A stretch of DNA of 64,000 nucleotides, from contig KZ478059.1 of assembly GCA_002837195.1 (NCBI GenBank), forward strand, positions 620,001-684,000. The letters run 5' to 3'. This DNA comes from Enterobacterales bacterium CwR94. GTDB taxonomy: Bacteria > Pseudomonadota > Gammaproteobacteria > Enterobacterales > Enterobacteriaceae. Below are positions 37,656 to 46,185 of the stretch, piece by piece; positions within the stretch are counted from its first letter, which is position 1, and every line of letters starts with the position of its first letter. Under the pieces are notes generated by a model. That model did no database searches and was not told the origin of the DNA. It was given only the letters and a program-made list of their open reading frames with translations. The translations under genes and the position numbers were made by a program.

Positions 37656-37816
37656 CTGTTGTGCCGCCACGGCTGATGATGGTGTGGCGGTGGATCTAAA
37701 ATCGGATCGGGTAAATCTGGCGGTTCTGGCATCGGGTCTGGGTTGGGCCCAGGCATGGGCGGCGGATCAACGGGAACCGGATCGGACAGGGCGTAGAGTC
37801 GATGCAGAATAAGCAT
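37652..37816 (-). CDS. Proline-rich small protein, 54 aa
   Basis: Start ATG 37816 has a near-perfect ribosome site, AGGAGG, six bases upstream. After [11 protein letters not shown] the protein is a string of Pro, Asp and Met ([17 protein letters not shown]) and ends with [13 protein letters not shown]. No signal or helix. Not recognised. It lies 75 bp downstream of the FnrS terminator on the same strand and overlaps the ttcA 3' end. The His/Pro end could bind metal, but that is speculation. The strong ribosome site is the main evidence that it is real. Confidence 0.6.
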   Translation of the reverse strand: MLILHRLYALSDPVPVDPPPMPGPNPDPMPEPPDLPDPILDPPPHHHQPWRHNS

Positions 37817-37891
37817 ACTGGCCTCCTCTCTTCTCTTTGATTCATGCACATCTTTAAGGTTAGAAGTCTCTGCCCTGGCCTGCAAACAGGC

Positions 37892-38008
37892 AAAAAAAAG
37901 CCGGCTGGCAGCCGGCGTATCTCGAATCAATGTGCTATGCAGTAATTCAAAAAGGAAGTAAGACAATATGGAGCACAACGCCCATCGCTTGACGTTGTAT
38001 TCACCTGC
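37892..38008 (-). ncRNA. fnrS: FnrS, Fnr-activated small regulatory RNA
   Basis: The minus strand reads GCAGGTGAATACAACGTC, then AAGCGATGGGCGTTGTGCTC and CATATTGTCTTACTTCC, almost the same as E. coli FnrS (117 nt here, similar length). It ends in the terminator GCCGGCT/AGCCGGC with eight U. FnrS is made without oxygen and, with Hfq, represses mRNAs for aerobic enzymes such as superoxide dismutases and folate-linked enzymes. The two seed regions, the 5' end and the GCGUUG loop, are preserved. In E. coli it also sits between zntB and dbpA. Confidence 0.95.
37900..37916 (-). terminator. FnrS terminator
   Basis: GCCGGCT/AGCCGGC with a 3-nt loop; on the minus strand it is followed by eight T (A-run 37892-37899). 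Confidence 0.9.
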
Positions 38009-38043
38009 GAGATGAATTCTGCCCCAATGTGCTGATACAGTTA

Positions 38044-38057
38044 TTGATTTCGATCAG
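38044..38057 (-). promoter_or_regulatory. FNR site of the fnrS promoter
   Basis: On the minus strand CTGATCGAAATCAA matches TTGAT-N4-ATCAA with one change. Its centre is about 42.5 bp upstream of the FnrS 5' end (38008), the class II activator position. Confidence 0.85.
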
Positions 38058-38094
38058 CTTTACGCCCGTCTTTCCCATTTATCGCGCCATCCTC

Positions 38095-39078
38095 CTACAA
38101 CCATCGTCTGCGGTGCAGCCACCAGGTGACACCCAATGCCAGCCCGACCAACAGAATACAAAAGATACTGAAACCATAACGATTTTCACCGCCGGGTATA
38201 CCGCCTAAATTCACCCCAAACAGCCCCGTCAAAAACGTGGCGGGCAAAAAGACCATCGCCAGCAGCGACATGGTGTAGGTTCGGCGGTTCATGGCGTCCG
38301 CCATCACGGTGGCAATTTCATCGGCCAGTACGGCGGTTCGTGCAACGCTGGCATCAAGGTCGTCCAGCCCCCTGCCCAGTCGATCGGCCACTTCTTGCAT
38401 ACGCCGACGATCGTCATCACTCATCCAGGGTAATCGTTCGCTGGCCAGACGCGCATAGACATCGCGCTGAGGTGCCATATAGCGGCGTAATACGATCAGT
38501 TGTTTACGAATCAGCGCCAGTTGTCCACGCGGAGGCACTTGTTGATCGAGCAGTGCATCTTCCAGTTCGATGATTTTGTCGTGCAGGTCTTCAATAAATT
38601 CGCTGGTGTGATCGGTCAACGTATCACAAACATCCACCAGCCAACTGCCGCCGTCCGTTGGCCCATTGCCATTTTGTAAATCGGTGAGCACTTCATCAAT
38701 CGCAAACACTTTGCGCCGCCGCGTCGACACAATCAGCTTATCGTTGATAAACACCCGAATCGCTACCAACTGGTCGGGGCGTGACTCGCTGTTAAAGTTA
38801 ATACTGCGCAGCGTAATCATCGTGCCATCGCCGAGGCGGCTCACGCGAGGACGCATGCTGTCCCCACTTAACGCATCGCGCACGGCATCAGGCAGTAACG
38901 GTGTTGTGGCCAGCCAGTTAGCACTTTCCTGGTGGGTGTAGTTTAAATGTAACCAGCACGGGCGCTCACCCTGTACTACGTCTTTGTCGTCCAGGGGTAA
39001 CAGACCGCCTTTACCGTCTAACTGGCACGCAATGATGGCGTCCGAAACCTGTAGTGCTTTGCCTTGTATGGCGTCCAC
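38095..39078 (-). CDS. zntB: ZntB, CorA-family zinc transporter
   Basis: 327 aa, equal to E. coli ZntB. A large cytoplasmic N-terminal funnel with long helices (about 150-265) is followed by two C-terminal membrane helices. The family loop motif GxN is seen as [13 protein letters not shown] between them. ZntB pentamers import zinc coupled to protons. The basic C-terminus WWLHRRRWL is usual. FnrS starts 87 bp downstream from its own promoter. Confidence 0.96.
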   Translation of the reverse strand: MDAIQGKALQVSDAIIACQLDGKGGLLPLDDKDVVQGERPCWLHLNYTHQESANWLATTPLLPDAVRDALSGDSMRPRVSRLGDGTMITLRSINFNSESRPDQLVAIRVFINDKLIVSTRRRKVFAIDEVLTDLQNGNGPTDGGSWLVDVCDTLTDHTSEFIEDLHDKIIELEDALLDQQVPPRGQLALIRKQLIVLRRYMAPQRDVYARLASERLPWMSDDDRRRMQEVADRLGRGLDDLDASVARTAVLADEIATVMADAMNRRTYTMSLLAMVFLPATFLTGLFGVNLGGIPGGENRYGFSIFCILLVGLALGVTWWLHRRRWL

Positions 39079-39157
39079 GGCAACCTCTTTTGTTTCACAA
39101 TCAATATGATGGAGTCTAGCGGCTGGCGGAGAGGATGCAACTCTTCAACACAAAACA

Positions 39158-39175
39158 GGCGGGTTTGCACCCGCC
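39158..39175 (-). terminator. Terminator after mppA
   Basis: Stem GGCGGGT/ACCCGCC with a 4-nt loop; on the minus strand followed by TGTTTTGTG. Confidence 0.75.
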
Positions 39176-39181
39176 GGAAAA

Positions 39182-40798
39182 TCAATGTTTTAAAAGGTAC
39201 AATTCGCGGCTATACGCAACGTCCTCGGGATTGGTGATCGGATAGCCTTTCACCCAGGGTTTGATTAAGCGGCCATTGGTATATTGATAAATCGGGGCAA
39301 TCGGCGCCTGGTCGGCAATGATCTGCTCCGCCTTATTGTAATCGTCATTACGCGCCTGCTCGCTGGTATCGCTGCCCGCTTTCGCTAATAAAGCATCGAA
39401 GGCCGGATCACGAAATTTAGCGATATTTCCACTGTGCTGTGACGTTAACAATGACAGAAATGTTGAGGGCTCATTGTAGTCCCCCACCCAGGAAGCACGA
39501 ATCACATCAAAATTACCGCTGTTACGGCTATCAATGTAGGTTTTCCACTCCTGGTTCTGCAGTTTCACATTCACGCCGAGATTCTTTTTCCACATCGACG
39601 CCACGGCGATGGCAATCTTCTGGTGATTTTCTGAGGTGTTGTAGAGCAGCGTTAAGGTCAAAGGTTTGCCTGGACCATAGCCCGCGGCCGTTAACAAAGC
39701 GCGTGCTTGCGCATTAAGTTCTTCTTGTGAATGCTGTTGCAACACGCTGGGCACAGGTTTAAAACCCGCTGTCACGTCAGGGGTAAAATGCCAGGCCGGT
39801 TTTTCACCGGTGCCCAACACTTTCTCTGCGATGATTTTACGATCAATGCTCCAGGAGAGTGCTTTGCGCACTCGGGGGTCCGCCGTTGGCCCCTTTTGCG
39901 TATTAAACGCGTAGTAATAGGTGCCCAACTGGTCGGGGGTATAGACCTGACCAGGTAACGCCTTTTTCAGCATCGCATACTGATCTTTTGGAAACGATTC
40001 CGTGATATCAATATCGCCCGCGCGATAGCGTTTGGTCGCACTGGACTCCTCATTGATAGGGACAAAGGTGACGTGATTGATCACGGTTTTCGCATTGTTC
40101 CAGTAGTGGGGATTGCGGACGAGTTCGATTTTCTCATTGACCACGCGCTGGGTCAGACTGTATGCGCCATTGCCCACCAGCTTGCCTGGCTGTGTCCAGC
40201 CATCACCCGCGGCAGTAATCACCTTTTTAGGCACTGGATAGAGGCTAAAGTTAGCCGCCAGATTAGGAAACCACGGTACAGGATGTGACAATGTCACGCG
40301 CAGGTGTGTCGCATCCGGTGCACTGACGCCTAACGCCGTAGGGGGCATTTCCCCTTTGACAATCGCGTCCGCATTGTCAATCCCCGCCAGGCCAGCAAAC
40401 CAGGCAAAAGATGAGCTGATTTTCGGGTCAACCAGGCGCTGCCAACTCCAGACAAAATCCTCGGCCGTCACCGGATCGCCGTTCGACCATTTAGCGTCTT
40501 TACGTAGCACAAACGTCCAGACTTTGTTGTCGTGGCTTTGCCAGCTTTCCGCCACACCGGGCACAATATTGCCTTTCTCATCCTGATTTGTCAGGCCTTC
40601 AAATAAATCTCGAATGACCTGAATCTCCGGCAGCCCAACGGCTTTTGCCGGGTCCAGCGATGCGGGTTCATCTTTAATATGACGCACGATATCCTGTTTT
40701 TCAGCCAGTACCGTTCCCGCCGGGACAGTCGCTGCCAGCGCACTCTGACTGAAACCCGTGATCAACAGCGCAATAAGGGGTAGACGAAATCGATTCAT
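39182..40798 (-). CDS. mppA: MppA, periplasmic murein tripeptide-binding protein
   Basis: 538 aa (E. coli MppA 537). A signal peptide ends at ALA; the mature protein opens VPAGTVLAEKQDIVRHIKDE like E. coli MppA. It is an SBP family 5 (OppA-like) protein with YYAFNTQKGPTADPRVRKAL and IRASWVGDYNEPSTFL. It captures L-Ala-D-Glu-meso-DAP released from the wall and hands it to the Opp permease. Start ATG 40798 has GGAG six bases upstream; ATG 40810 lies before that site. Divergent from mpaA, which acts on the same peptide. Confidence 0.95.
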   Translation of the reverse strand: MNRFRLPLIALLITGFSQSALAATVPAGTVLAEKQDIVRHIKDEPASLDPAKAVGLPEIQVIRDLFEGLTNQDEKGNIVPGVAESWQSHDNKVWTFVLRKDAKWSNGDPVTAEDFVWSWQRLVDPKISSSFAWFAGLAGIDNADAIVKGEMPPTALGVSAPDATHLRVTLSHPVPWFPNLAANFSLYPVPKKVITAAGDGWTQPGKLVGNGAYSLTQRVVNEKIELVRNPHYWNNAKTVINHVTFVPINEESSATKRYRAGDIDITESFPKDQYAMLKKALPGQVYTPDQLGTYYYAFNTQKGPTADPRVRKALSWSIDRKIIAEKVLGTGEKPAWHFTPDVTAGFKPVPSVLQQHSQEELNAQARALLTAAGYGPGKPLTLTLLYNTSENHQKIAIAVASMWKKNLGVNVKLQNQEWKTYIDSRNSGNFDVIRASWVGDYNEPSTFLSLLTSQHSGNIAKFRDPAFDALLAKAGSDTSEQARNDDYNKAEQIIADQAPIAPIYQYTNGRLIKPWVKGYPITNPEDVAYSRELYLLKH

Positions 40799-40958
40799 CG
40801 TGTTCTCCATGAATAAAAAGCCGCAGCAATAACGGCACTGTAGCGCAAATTATTGATTACAAACCAGGAGATTTCCATTTCGTGATCGCTGCCGTGCAAA
40901 TAGGCCGGGGCTGACATACACTGCGTCCAGTGCCCAGAAGGTCAGTAAGGAAAGAGAC

Positions 40959-41660
40959 ATGAGTAAACTTCATCCTCGCCCCCAGCGAGGAACGCTGGAT
41001 GCAGAACGACGCCACTACGGGCAGTCCGTGCTAGGGGCTCCCCTGATTTGGTTTCCCGCGCCAGCCGCCAGCGCGGACAGCGGATTGATTATCGCGGGTA
41101 CGCACGGTGATGAGAATGCGGCAATGGTGGCTCTCTCCTGCGCGATGCGTACGTTGCAGGATGCGCACCGCAGTCATCATGTGGTGCTCGCAATGAACCC
41201 GGATGGCTGTCAGTTGGGTCTGAGAGCCAATGTGAATGGCGTTGATTTGAATCGTAATTTCCCGGCGGCAAATTGGCTGAGCGGCGAAACCCACTATCGC
41301 TGGAACAGCCAGGCCAACGCGCGTGACGTTGAACTGTCAACCGGCGCGCATCCGGCCTCAGAACCTGAAACGCAGGCATTATGCGCGTTAATCCACTCAC
41401 TGCACCCTGCCTGGGTGGTGTCACTGCACGATCCCCTCGCTTGCGTTGAAGATCCCGCCCAGAGCGAGTTAGGTCGCTGGCTGGCCAATGCCATGAGTTT
41501 GCCGCTGGTGACCAGCGTCGGCTACGCAACGCCAGGATCCTTTGGCAGTTGGTGTGCCGACCTGAATTTACCTTGCATCACCGTTGAACTGCCGCCGATT
41601 TCCGCTGATGAAGCAACGGAACGCTATCTCGACGCTTTTATCGGTCTATTGCACTGGTAA
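40959..41660 (+). CDS. mpaA: MpaA, murein peptide amidase
   Basis: 233 aa, M14-type zinc carboxypeptidase fold. Zinc ligands His49 and Glu52 in AGTHGDENAAM, the substrate Arg/Asn pair in VNGVDLNRNFPA, and a further His in WVVSLHDPLACVED. It cleaves the gamma-D-Glu-meso-DAP bond of imported murein tripeptide, giving L-Ala-D-Glu and DAP. Its 3' end overlaps the end of ycjG on the other strand by 15 bp. Confidence 0.94.
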   Translation: MSKLHPRPQRGTLDAERRHYGQSVLGAPLIWFPAPAASADSGLIIAGTHGDENAAMVALSCAMRTLQDAHRSHHVVLAMNPDGCQLGLRANVNGVDLNRNFPAANWLSGETHYRWNSQANARDVELSTGAHPASEPETQALCALIHSLHPAWVVSLHDPLACVEDPAQSELGRWLANAMSLPLVTSVGYATPGSFGSWCADLNLPCITVELPPISADEATERYLDAFIGLLHW

Positions 41661-42620
41661 GCTGATTTTCCCGGCAGAAAAATGCAGGGGCGGCTCCACG
41701 TCGGCAGCCAGCCAGGTGGGGCCGTCTAAATCACTGTAGGTCGCGATAGCCGCCAGCGGTAATGCCGCTTCAATGGCGCGAGATGTACAAATCATACAGC
41801 CCAGCATAATCTGCATCCCCTGCGCTTGCGCCTCCTGTGCCAACAGTAAGGCTTCGGTCAGGCCACCCGCTTTATCCAGCTTAATATTGACCATCTCATA
41901 GCGGCCTGATAGCTGCGCTAAGTCATCACGTGTATGACAGCTTTCATCGGCGCAGATCGGCAGTGGGTGCACGAAATTAGCCAGAATTGCGTCTTCTCCC
42001 GCCGGTAGCGGTTGTTCAAGCATGGCGACGCCTAAATCAGCCAGCAATTGACAGCGGGCGGCCAGCCCCTCGCCCTGCCAGGACTCATTGGCGTCAACAA
42101 TCAGCGTAGCATCCGGTACCGCAGTGCGGATGGCCACCAATCTTTCCGTGATCAAATGCGCATCCATTTTGATCTTCAGTAAGGTCACGCCCTTATCCCA
42201 CCAGGCCATCGCACTGGCGGCCATCGCTTCCGGCGTCCCGATACTCAAGGTTTGCGCCATGGCAATCTCCGTTGGGCGCGCCTGTCCTAGTCGCTGCCAG
42301 CGGTCTTGATGGCGTTGCCGGCATTCCAGATCCCATAATGCGCTGTCTATGGCATTACGCGCCGCGCCAGCAGGCAGCATCTGTTGCAGCGTGGTACGAT
42401 CGAGCCCGCGCTCCAATTGCGGCATAACCAGCGCAATTTGCGCCATGACACTCTCTTCACTTTCACCGTAGCGCGCATATGGCGTTCCTTCGCCGCAGCC
42501 TGTGACACCGTCTTCGATAAGCGTAACCACGACGACACGCGCTTCTGTTCGGCTGCCTCGGGCGATAACAAATGGCGTATGTAAGGGCCAGCCTTCTGCA
42601 TGGACGTTAACCTGGCGCAT
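41646..42620 (-). CDS. ycjG: YcjG, L-Ala-D/L-Glu epimerase
   Basis: 324 aa from ATG 42620, which has AAAGGAGAGAGGG directly upstream; an ORF start at 42653 would precede this site. Enolase superfamily, muconate-lactonising-enzyme group: catalytic KIKM on the second strand, metal-binding Asp in IVDANESW, then Glu in MLEQPLP and Asp in ICADESCHT, and the opposite-face Lys in VNIKLDKAGGL. It converts L-Ala-D-Glu to L-Ala-L-Glu, which is then hydrolysed, completing murein peptide reuse after MpaA. Confidence 0.95.
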   Translation of the reverse strand: MRQVNVHAEGWPLHTPFVIARGSRTEARVVVVTLIEDGVTGCGEGTPYARYGESEESVMAQIALVMPQLERGLDRTTLQQMLPAGAARNAIDSALWDLECRQRHQDRWQRLGQARPTEIAMAQTLSIGTPEAMAASAMAWWDKGVTLLKIKMDAHLITERLVAIRTAVPDATLIVDANESWQGEGLAARCQLLADLGVAMLEQPLPAGEDAILANFVHPLPICADESCHTRDDLAQLSGRYEMVNIKLDKAGGLTEALLLAQEAQAQGMQIMLGCMICTSRAIEAALPLAAIATYSDLDGPTWLAADVEPPLHFSAGKISLPVQ

Positions 42621-42877
42621 CCCTCTCTCCTTTAACGTATTGAAATAAAACAACCTTCATGCAGGCAACAATGAAAGTCCTTAAATATCATTATATTAGT
42701 GTGGCTTGTCACTCTGCGCCATGTGTGAAACCAGAATAAATAATATCTCAATAATTCAGTTAATTAGAGTAAGCATCCGCTAATCAAAGCCGGATAAATC
42801 TTACTTTTCACTGTCACAGGTTACTCGGTTGACTTACACTGATGAGCGAGTACCACCCTTCTTAATAAGGAATCATT

Positions 42878-43384
42878 ATGTCTCAAACTGTACATTTTCA
42901 GGGCAATCCCGTTCAGGTAACCGGCAAGTTACCTCAAGTGGGTCAGGTCGCACCTGATTTTACGTTGACCGCGAAAGATTTGTCAGACAAGACGCTGGAC
43001 TCATACAAAGATAAAGAATTCAAAATTATCAATATCTTCCCAAGTATCGACACGGGTGTGTGCGCCGCTTCCGTCCGTAAGTTCAATGAAGAAGCCACCA
43101 AGCTACAGAATACCGTTGTCCTTTGCGTTTCTGTAGACCTGCCCTTTGCACAATCCCGCTTCTGTGGTGCAGATGGCCTGAGTAACGTCATTACGCTGTC
43201 TGCGTTTCGCTTTCCAGAATTCAGTCAGGCATGGGGCGTTGGGATTACTGACGGCGCATTGCGGGCCCTTACTGCACGCGCAGTAGTGGTGCTGGATAAA
43301 GACAACAAAGTGTTGTATAGCCAGTTGGTTGATGAAATTACCACCGAACCGGATTACCAGGCAGCGATTAACGCTCTCAAATAA
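42878..43384 (+). CDS. tpx: Tpx, periplasm-associated thiol peroxidase
   Basis: 168 aa, equal to E. coli Tpx. Peroxidatic Cys62 in [14 protein letters not shown] and resolving Cys96 in SRFCGADG; an additional Cys83 is present. It reduces lipid and alkyl peroxides using thioredoxin. AAGGAATC precedes the ATG. In E. coli tpx adjoins tyrR; here a four-gene cluster intervenes. Confidence 0.97.
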   Translation: MSQTVHFQGNPVQVTGKLPQVGQVAPDFTLTAKDLSDKTLDSYKDKEFKIINIFPSIDTGVCAASVRKFNEEATKLQNTVVLCVSVDLPFAQSRFCGADGLSNVITLSAFRFPEFSQAWGVGITDGALRALTARAVVVLDKDNKVLYSQLVDEITTEPDYQAAINALK

Positions 43385-43391
43385 ACCGGCC

Positions 43392-43418
43392 GTGCACTGC
43401 GCCTGAACAGCAGTGCAC
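43392..43418 (+). terminator. Terminator after tpx
   Basis: Perfect 9-bp stem GTGCACTGC/GCAGTGCAC with a 9-nt loop, followed by TGCTTTT. Confidence 0.8.
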
Positions 43419-43642
43419 TGCTTTTCCCCTCTTATCTCCACCGCCTAAGATCCTCTTAAGAACCCCACCGTATTCTCTGCTTGTCTACTGTGCAGCGCGG
43501 CTTTCGCGCACGTCATAAAAGCGACATACAGAGGTTATAAAGTGAAAACAAATCTGCAATAGCCCACATAACAGTCGTGAATTTACGCGTGAAAACCTGA
43601 AGTTGTCCCGCGACACTTGAATTCAATTTCTGGAGTTAGGTT

Positions 43643-44461
43643 ATGTCATATTGCGCTGTTCCACCCTCCCGTAAGATGTATCGCAGCCTGTTTCTCTCCG
43701 ATCTTCATTTGGGTTCCCGCAGTTGTCGTGCAGAGGCACTCCTCGACTTCCTGCAGCAGCACGAGGCAGAGTGCATCTATCTCGTCGGGGATATCTTTGA
43801 TGTTTGGCGCAATGCCGCCTTTTACTGGACGCCTCAACAAGAGCTGATCCTCACACTCCTTTGTGAGCGACGACGCCAGGGCGTTAACGTCATCCGACTG
43901 CCTGGCAACCATGACCCTCTCTCACAACATCATTCCAACGCCCCAGAACCTCTTCTTCGCATTATGCCCACCGCTGAACCGGTCTATCACACCACGGCTA
44001 ACCAACAGCGCTTTTTGGTCACCCACGGTGATGGTTGCGACTACTGGTTTGGGCGTTCACCCTTGATTTCTCGTCTGGGCAGCGCGGTGGATGGCGCGCT
44101 CCGTGCCGTCACATCGCGGAAAGCCACTCGTCCCAAATTCGCACAATGGCTGATTGACACCATGCAATCCGTGTTTAATTTCAGCCGCCGCACGGAACGG
44201 CGGCTCATCGCCAGCGCGCAACAACAGCGGGTTGATGGCGTGATTTGCGGTCATCTGCATAAACCGTCACTGAGAGCATCACAGGGTGTGTTGTACGCCA
44301 ACTGCGGTGACTGGGTCGATAACGCCAGTGCGCTGGTAGAGGATTTTCAAGGTGAGTTTCACCTGCTGCACTGGCAAGCACAACCTGCACCCAGCGCCCT
44401 TCCTGTTCGCGCTGCACTCCCCCGTCCGATGATCACAACCGGAGAGGAACCCGTATTATGA
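43643..44461 (+). CDS. LpxH-like calcineurin-type metallophosphoesterase
   Basis: 272 aa. All metal-binding motifs of the family are in place: SDLHLG (Asp20, His22), GDIFD (Asp50), GNHD (Asn89, His90), THGD (His128) and GHLHKP (His204, His206). It belongs to the UDP-2,3-diacylglucosamine diphosphatase-like group. A true LpxH is normally about 240 aa and encoded elsewhere, so this is probably a paralogue acting on another lipid-linked diphosphate. GGAG lies before ATG 43643. The stop overlaps the next gene by 4 bp (ATGA). First gene of a four-gene cluster. Confidence 0.85.
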   Translation: MSYCAVPPSRKMYRSLFLSDLHLGSRSCRAEALLDFLQQHEAECIYLVGDIFDVWRNAAFYWTPQQELILTLLCERRRQGVNVIRLPGNHDPLSQHHSNAPEPLLRIMPTAEPVYHTTANQQRFLVTHGDGCDYWFGRSPLISRLGSAVDGALRAVTSRKATRPKFAQWLIDTMQSVFNFSRRTERRLIASAQQQRVDGVICGHLHKPSLRASQGVLYANCGDWVDNASALVEDFQGEFHLLHWQAQPAPSALPVRAALPRPMITTGEEPVL

Positions 44462-45609
44462 GCTATACCGAAACGCTGCTGGTGAGTCTGTTGGGCGCCT
44501 TGTTAACGGTACACTTTGGCAGTTTAGCGATCGCCCGCTGGCGCCTGACGCGCCCCCGCCCGCATACACGGGAAGAAACCCCCGTCATTGCATTGATTCG
44601 GCCGGTGTGTGGTGTCGATCAATTTGAGGAAGAGACGCTGCGATCCAGTTTTCATCAACACTACCCACACTATGAAGTGGTGTTTTGCGTTGCGGCACAG
44701 GATGACCCAGTGATCCCACTGATCAGAGGATTGATGGCGCAATACCCACAGCAACCCGCACGCTTGCTGATTGGCGATCATCCCCTCACGCAGAATCCAA
44801 AACTGAATAATCTGTTTAAAGCACTGCCAGCGACGCAAGCCACCTGGCTGGCAATGGCGGACAGTAATTTGTTGCTGCCGCAACATTACCTCAGCACATT
44901 GCTCGCCAGTTGGCAGAGTGATACCGGCCTGGTCAGTGCGCCAGCGACAGGCAGTCGGCCCGCTAACTTATGGGGTTCCGTTGAATGTGCAATGCTGAAC
45001 ACCCACCAGGCACGCTGGCAGTTGCTGTCTGACTGGGGAGGACAAGGCTTTGCACAAGGTAAAACCCTGTTTTGGCGGCGTGACATTTTAGAGGCGGGAG
45101 GAGGACTGCTCGCACTGGGAGAGGAAGTGGCAGAAGATGTCGCCTCCACCAAGCTGGTGCGGCGCGCGGGCCGTAAAGTTCGTTTACCGTCCCAACTGTT
45201 TGAACAACCGGTGGGCAAGCGATCGTTATCCGCCGTATGGGGACGCCAGCTACGCTGGGCAAAAATTCGGCGCGCGGGCTTTCCGGCGCTGTTTCTACCC
45301 GAAATTCTCCTTGGCGCACTCCCCACCTCGGGTGTTGCGGCCTGGCTTATCTCTGCTGATGTGCTGACCGGTTGGCTGCTCACCGCGATGTTAGCGCTGT
45401 GGTACGGTGCGGAATGGGCGTTTGCGAAATCCGTCGGCTGGCCACACAGCCTGCGAGACACCTTTGCTCTGGTGATTCGCGATGTGATGTTGCCTTTGCT
45501 GTGGGTGGGCAGCTGGTCCAGTCGTCAATTTGTCTGGCGTGGTACCACCCTTGGCACGCCTGCCAGCACAGCGCTGCCCGCCGCGCAGGTTGCCAGAGAT
45601 CCCCATTAA
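44458..45609 (+). CDS. GT21-type (ceramide glucosyltransferase-like) membrane glycosyltransferase
   Basis: 383 aa. One N-terminal membrane helix (5-27), a GT-A catalytic domain, then two or three C-terminal helices (about 280-360). Family motifs are visible: Asp-Asp at 82-83 (CVAAQDDP), KLNNL at 115-119, a DxN in place of DxD at Asp135 (MADSNL), the acidic EVAEDV at 223-228, and RQLRW at 263-267 (the Q/RxxRW box). Such enzymes add a sugar from a UDP donor to ceramide, diacylglycerol or hopanoid acceptors at the membrane. The acceptor here is unknown. Confidence 0.8.
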   Translation: MSYTETLLVSLLGALLTVHFGSLAIARWRLTRPRPHTREETPVIALIRPVCGVDQFEEETLRSSFHQHYPHYEVVFCVAAQDDPVIPLIRGLMAQYPQQPARLLIGDHPLTQNPKLNNLFKALPATQATWLAMADSNLLLPQHYLSTLLASWQSDTGLVSAPATGSRPANLWGSVECAMLNTHQARWQLLSDWGGQGFAQGKTLFWRRDILEAGGGLLALGEEVAEDVASTKLVRRAGRKVRLPSQLFEQPVGKRSLSAVWGRQLRWAKIRRAGFPALFLPEILLGALPTSGVAAWLISADVLTGWLLTAMLALWYGAEWAFAKSVGWPHSLRDTFALVIRDVMLPLLWVGSWSSRQFVWRGTTLGTPASTALPAAQVARDPH

Positions 45610-46185
45610 ATGTTCGATTTGCATACGCTTGAAGCCCTGATTAAAGCACAAGGCTTACTGTTATTAATCCCGTTGGCCATTGTTGAAGGCCCGATTGTCA
45701 CCCTTGTCGCCGCCTGGTTAGCACGTCTTGGCTGGCTGGATATCACTGCCGTGACAGTGATTGTTATTGTCGCGGATTTAATTGGTGATCTGGCGTTTTG
45801 GTATGCCGGGCGGCGACTGATTTCCTCTGAGGGTGCATTACCGCGTTGGCTACAGTGGACCCGGATTACCCCGCCGCGTTTACACGCGTTGGCAGAACAG
45901 TTTGCAACCCGCGGCGGTCGATTACTGGTGCTGGGTAAACTCACCCACTCGGCAGGCGCTGCCGTCTTACTGGCCGCCGGAATGGCACGGATGCCTGCCC
46001 GTCGTTTTCTGTTGTACAACACCCTGGCAACGCTGCCGAAAAGCCTGTTTTTTGTGGTTCTGGGCTATAATTTTGGTCACTACGCTGCGCGAATTAACGG
46101 TTGGGTCACGCTGTGTTCGCTGTTGCTCCTTCTTCTGGTTTTGACAGGCGGTCTCCTTTGGATCAAAGCGAAAAAATCACCGTAA
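45610..46185 (+). CDS. DedA/VTT-family membrane protein
   Basis: 191 aa, starting at the base after the previous stop codon. It has about five hydrophobic segments. The DedA reentrant motif is seen as VEGPIVTLVAAWLARLGWL and the second as FATRGGRLLVLGKLTHSAGAA. DedA proteins help move polyprenyl-phosphate carriers or phospholipids across membranes. In this cluster it could recycle the lipid carrier or flip the glycolipid product (inference). Confidence 0.82.
   Translation: MFDLHTLEALIKAQGLLLLIPLAIVEGPIVTLVAAWLARLGWLDITAVTVIVIVADLIGDLAFWYAGRRLISSEGALPRWLQWTRITPPRLHALAEQFATRGGRLLVLGKLTHSAGAAVLLAAGMARMPARRFLLYNTLATLPKSLFFVVLGYNFGHYAARINGWVTLCSLLLLLLVLTGGLLWIKAKKSP

Noticed and set aside
37652-37978. 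108-aa minus-strand ORF beginning MCSILSYFLFELLHS
   Set aside because: Its N-terminal half lies over the FnrS terminator and 3' half; only the last 54 codons have a ribosome site and are called as a gene.
43643-44461. Assignment of the phosphoesterase as the essential LpxH
   Set aside because: Motifs fit the superfamily, but length, context and coupling to glycosyltransferases differ; LpxH is usually encoded elsewhere in enterics.
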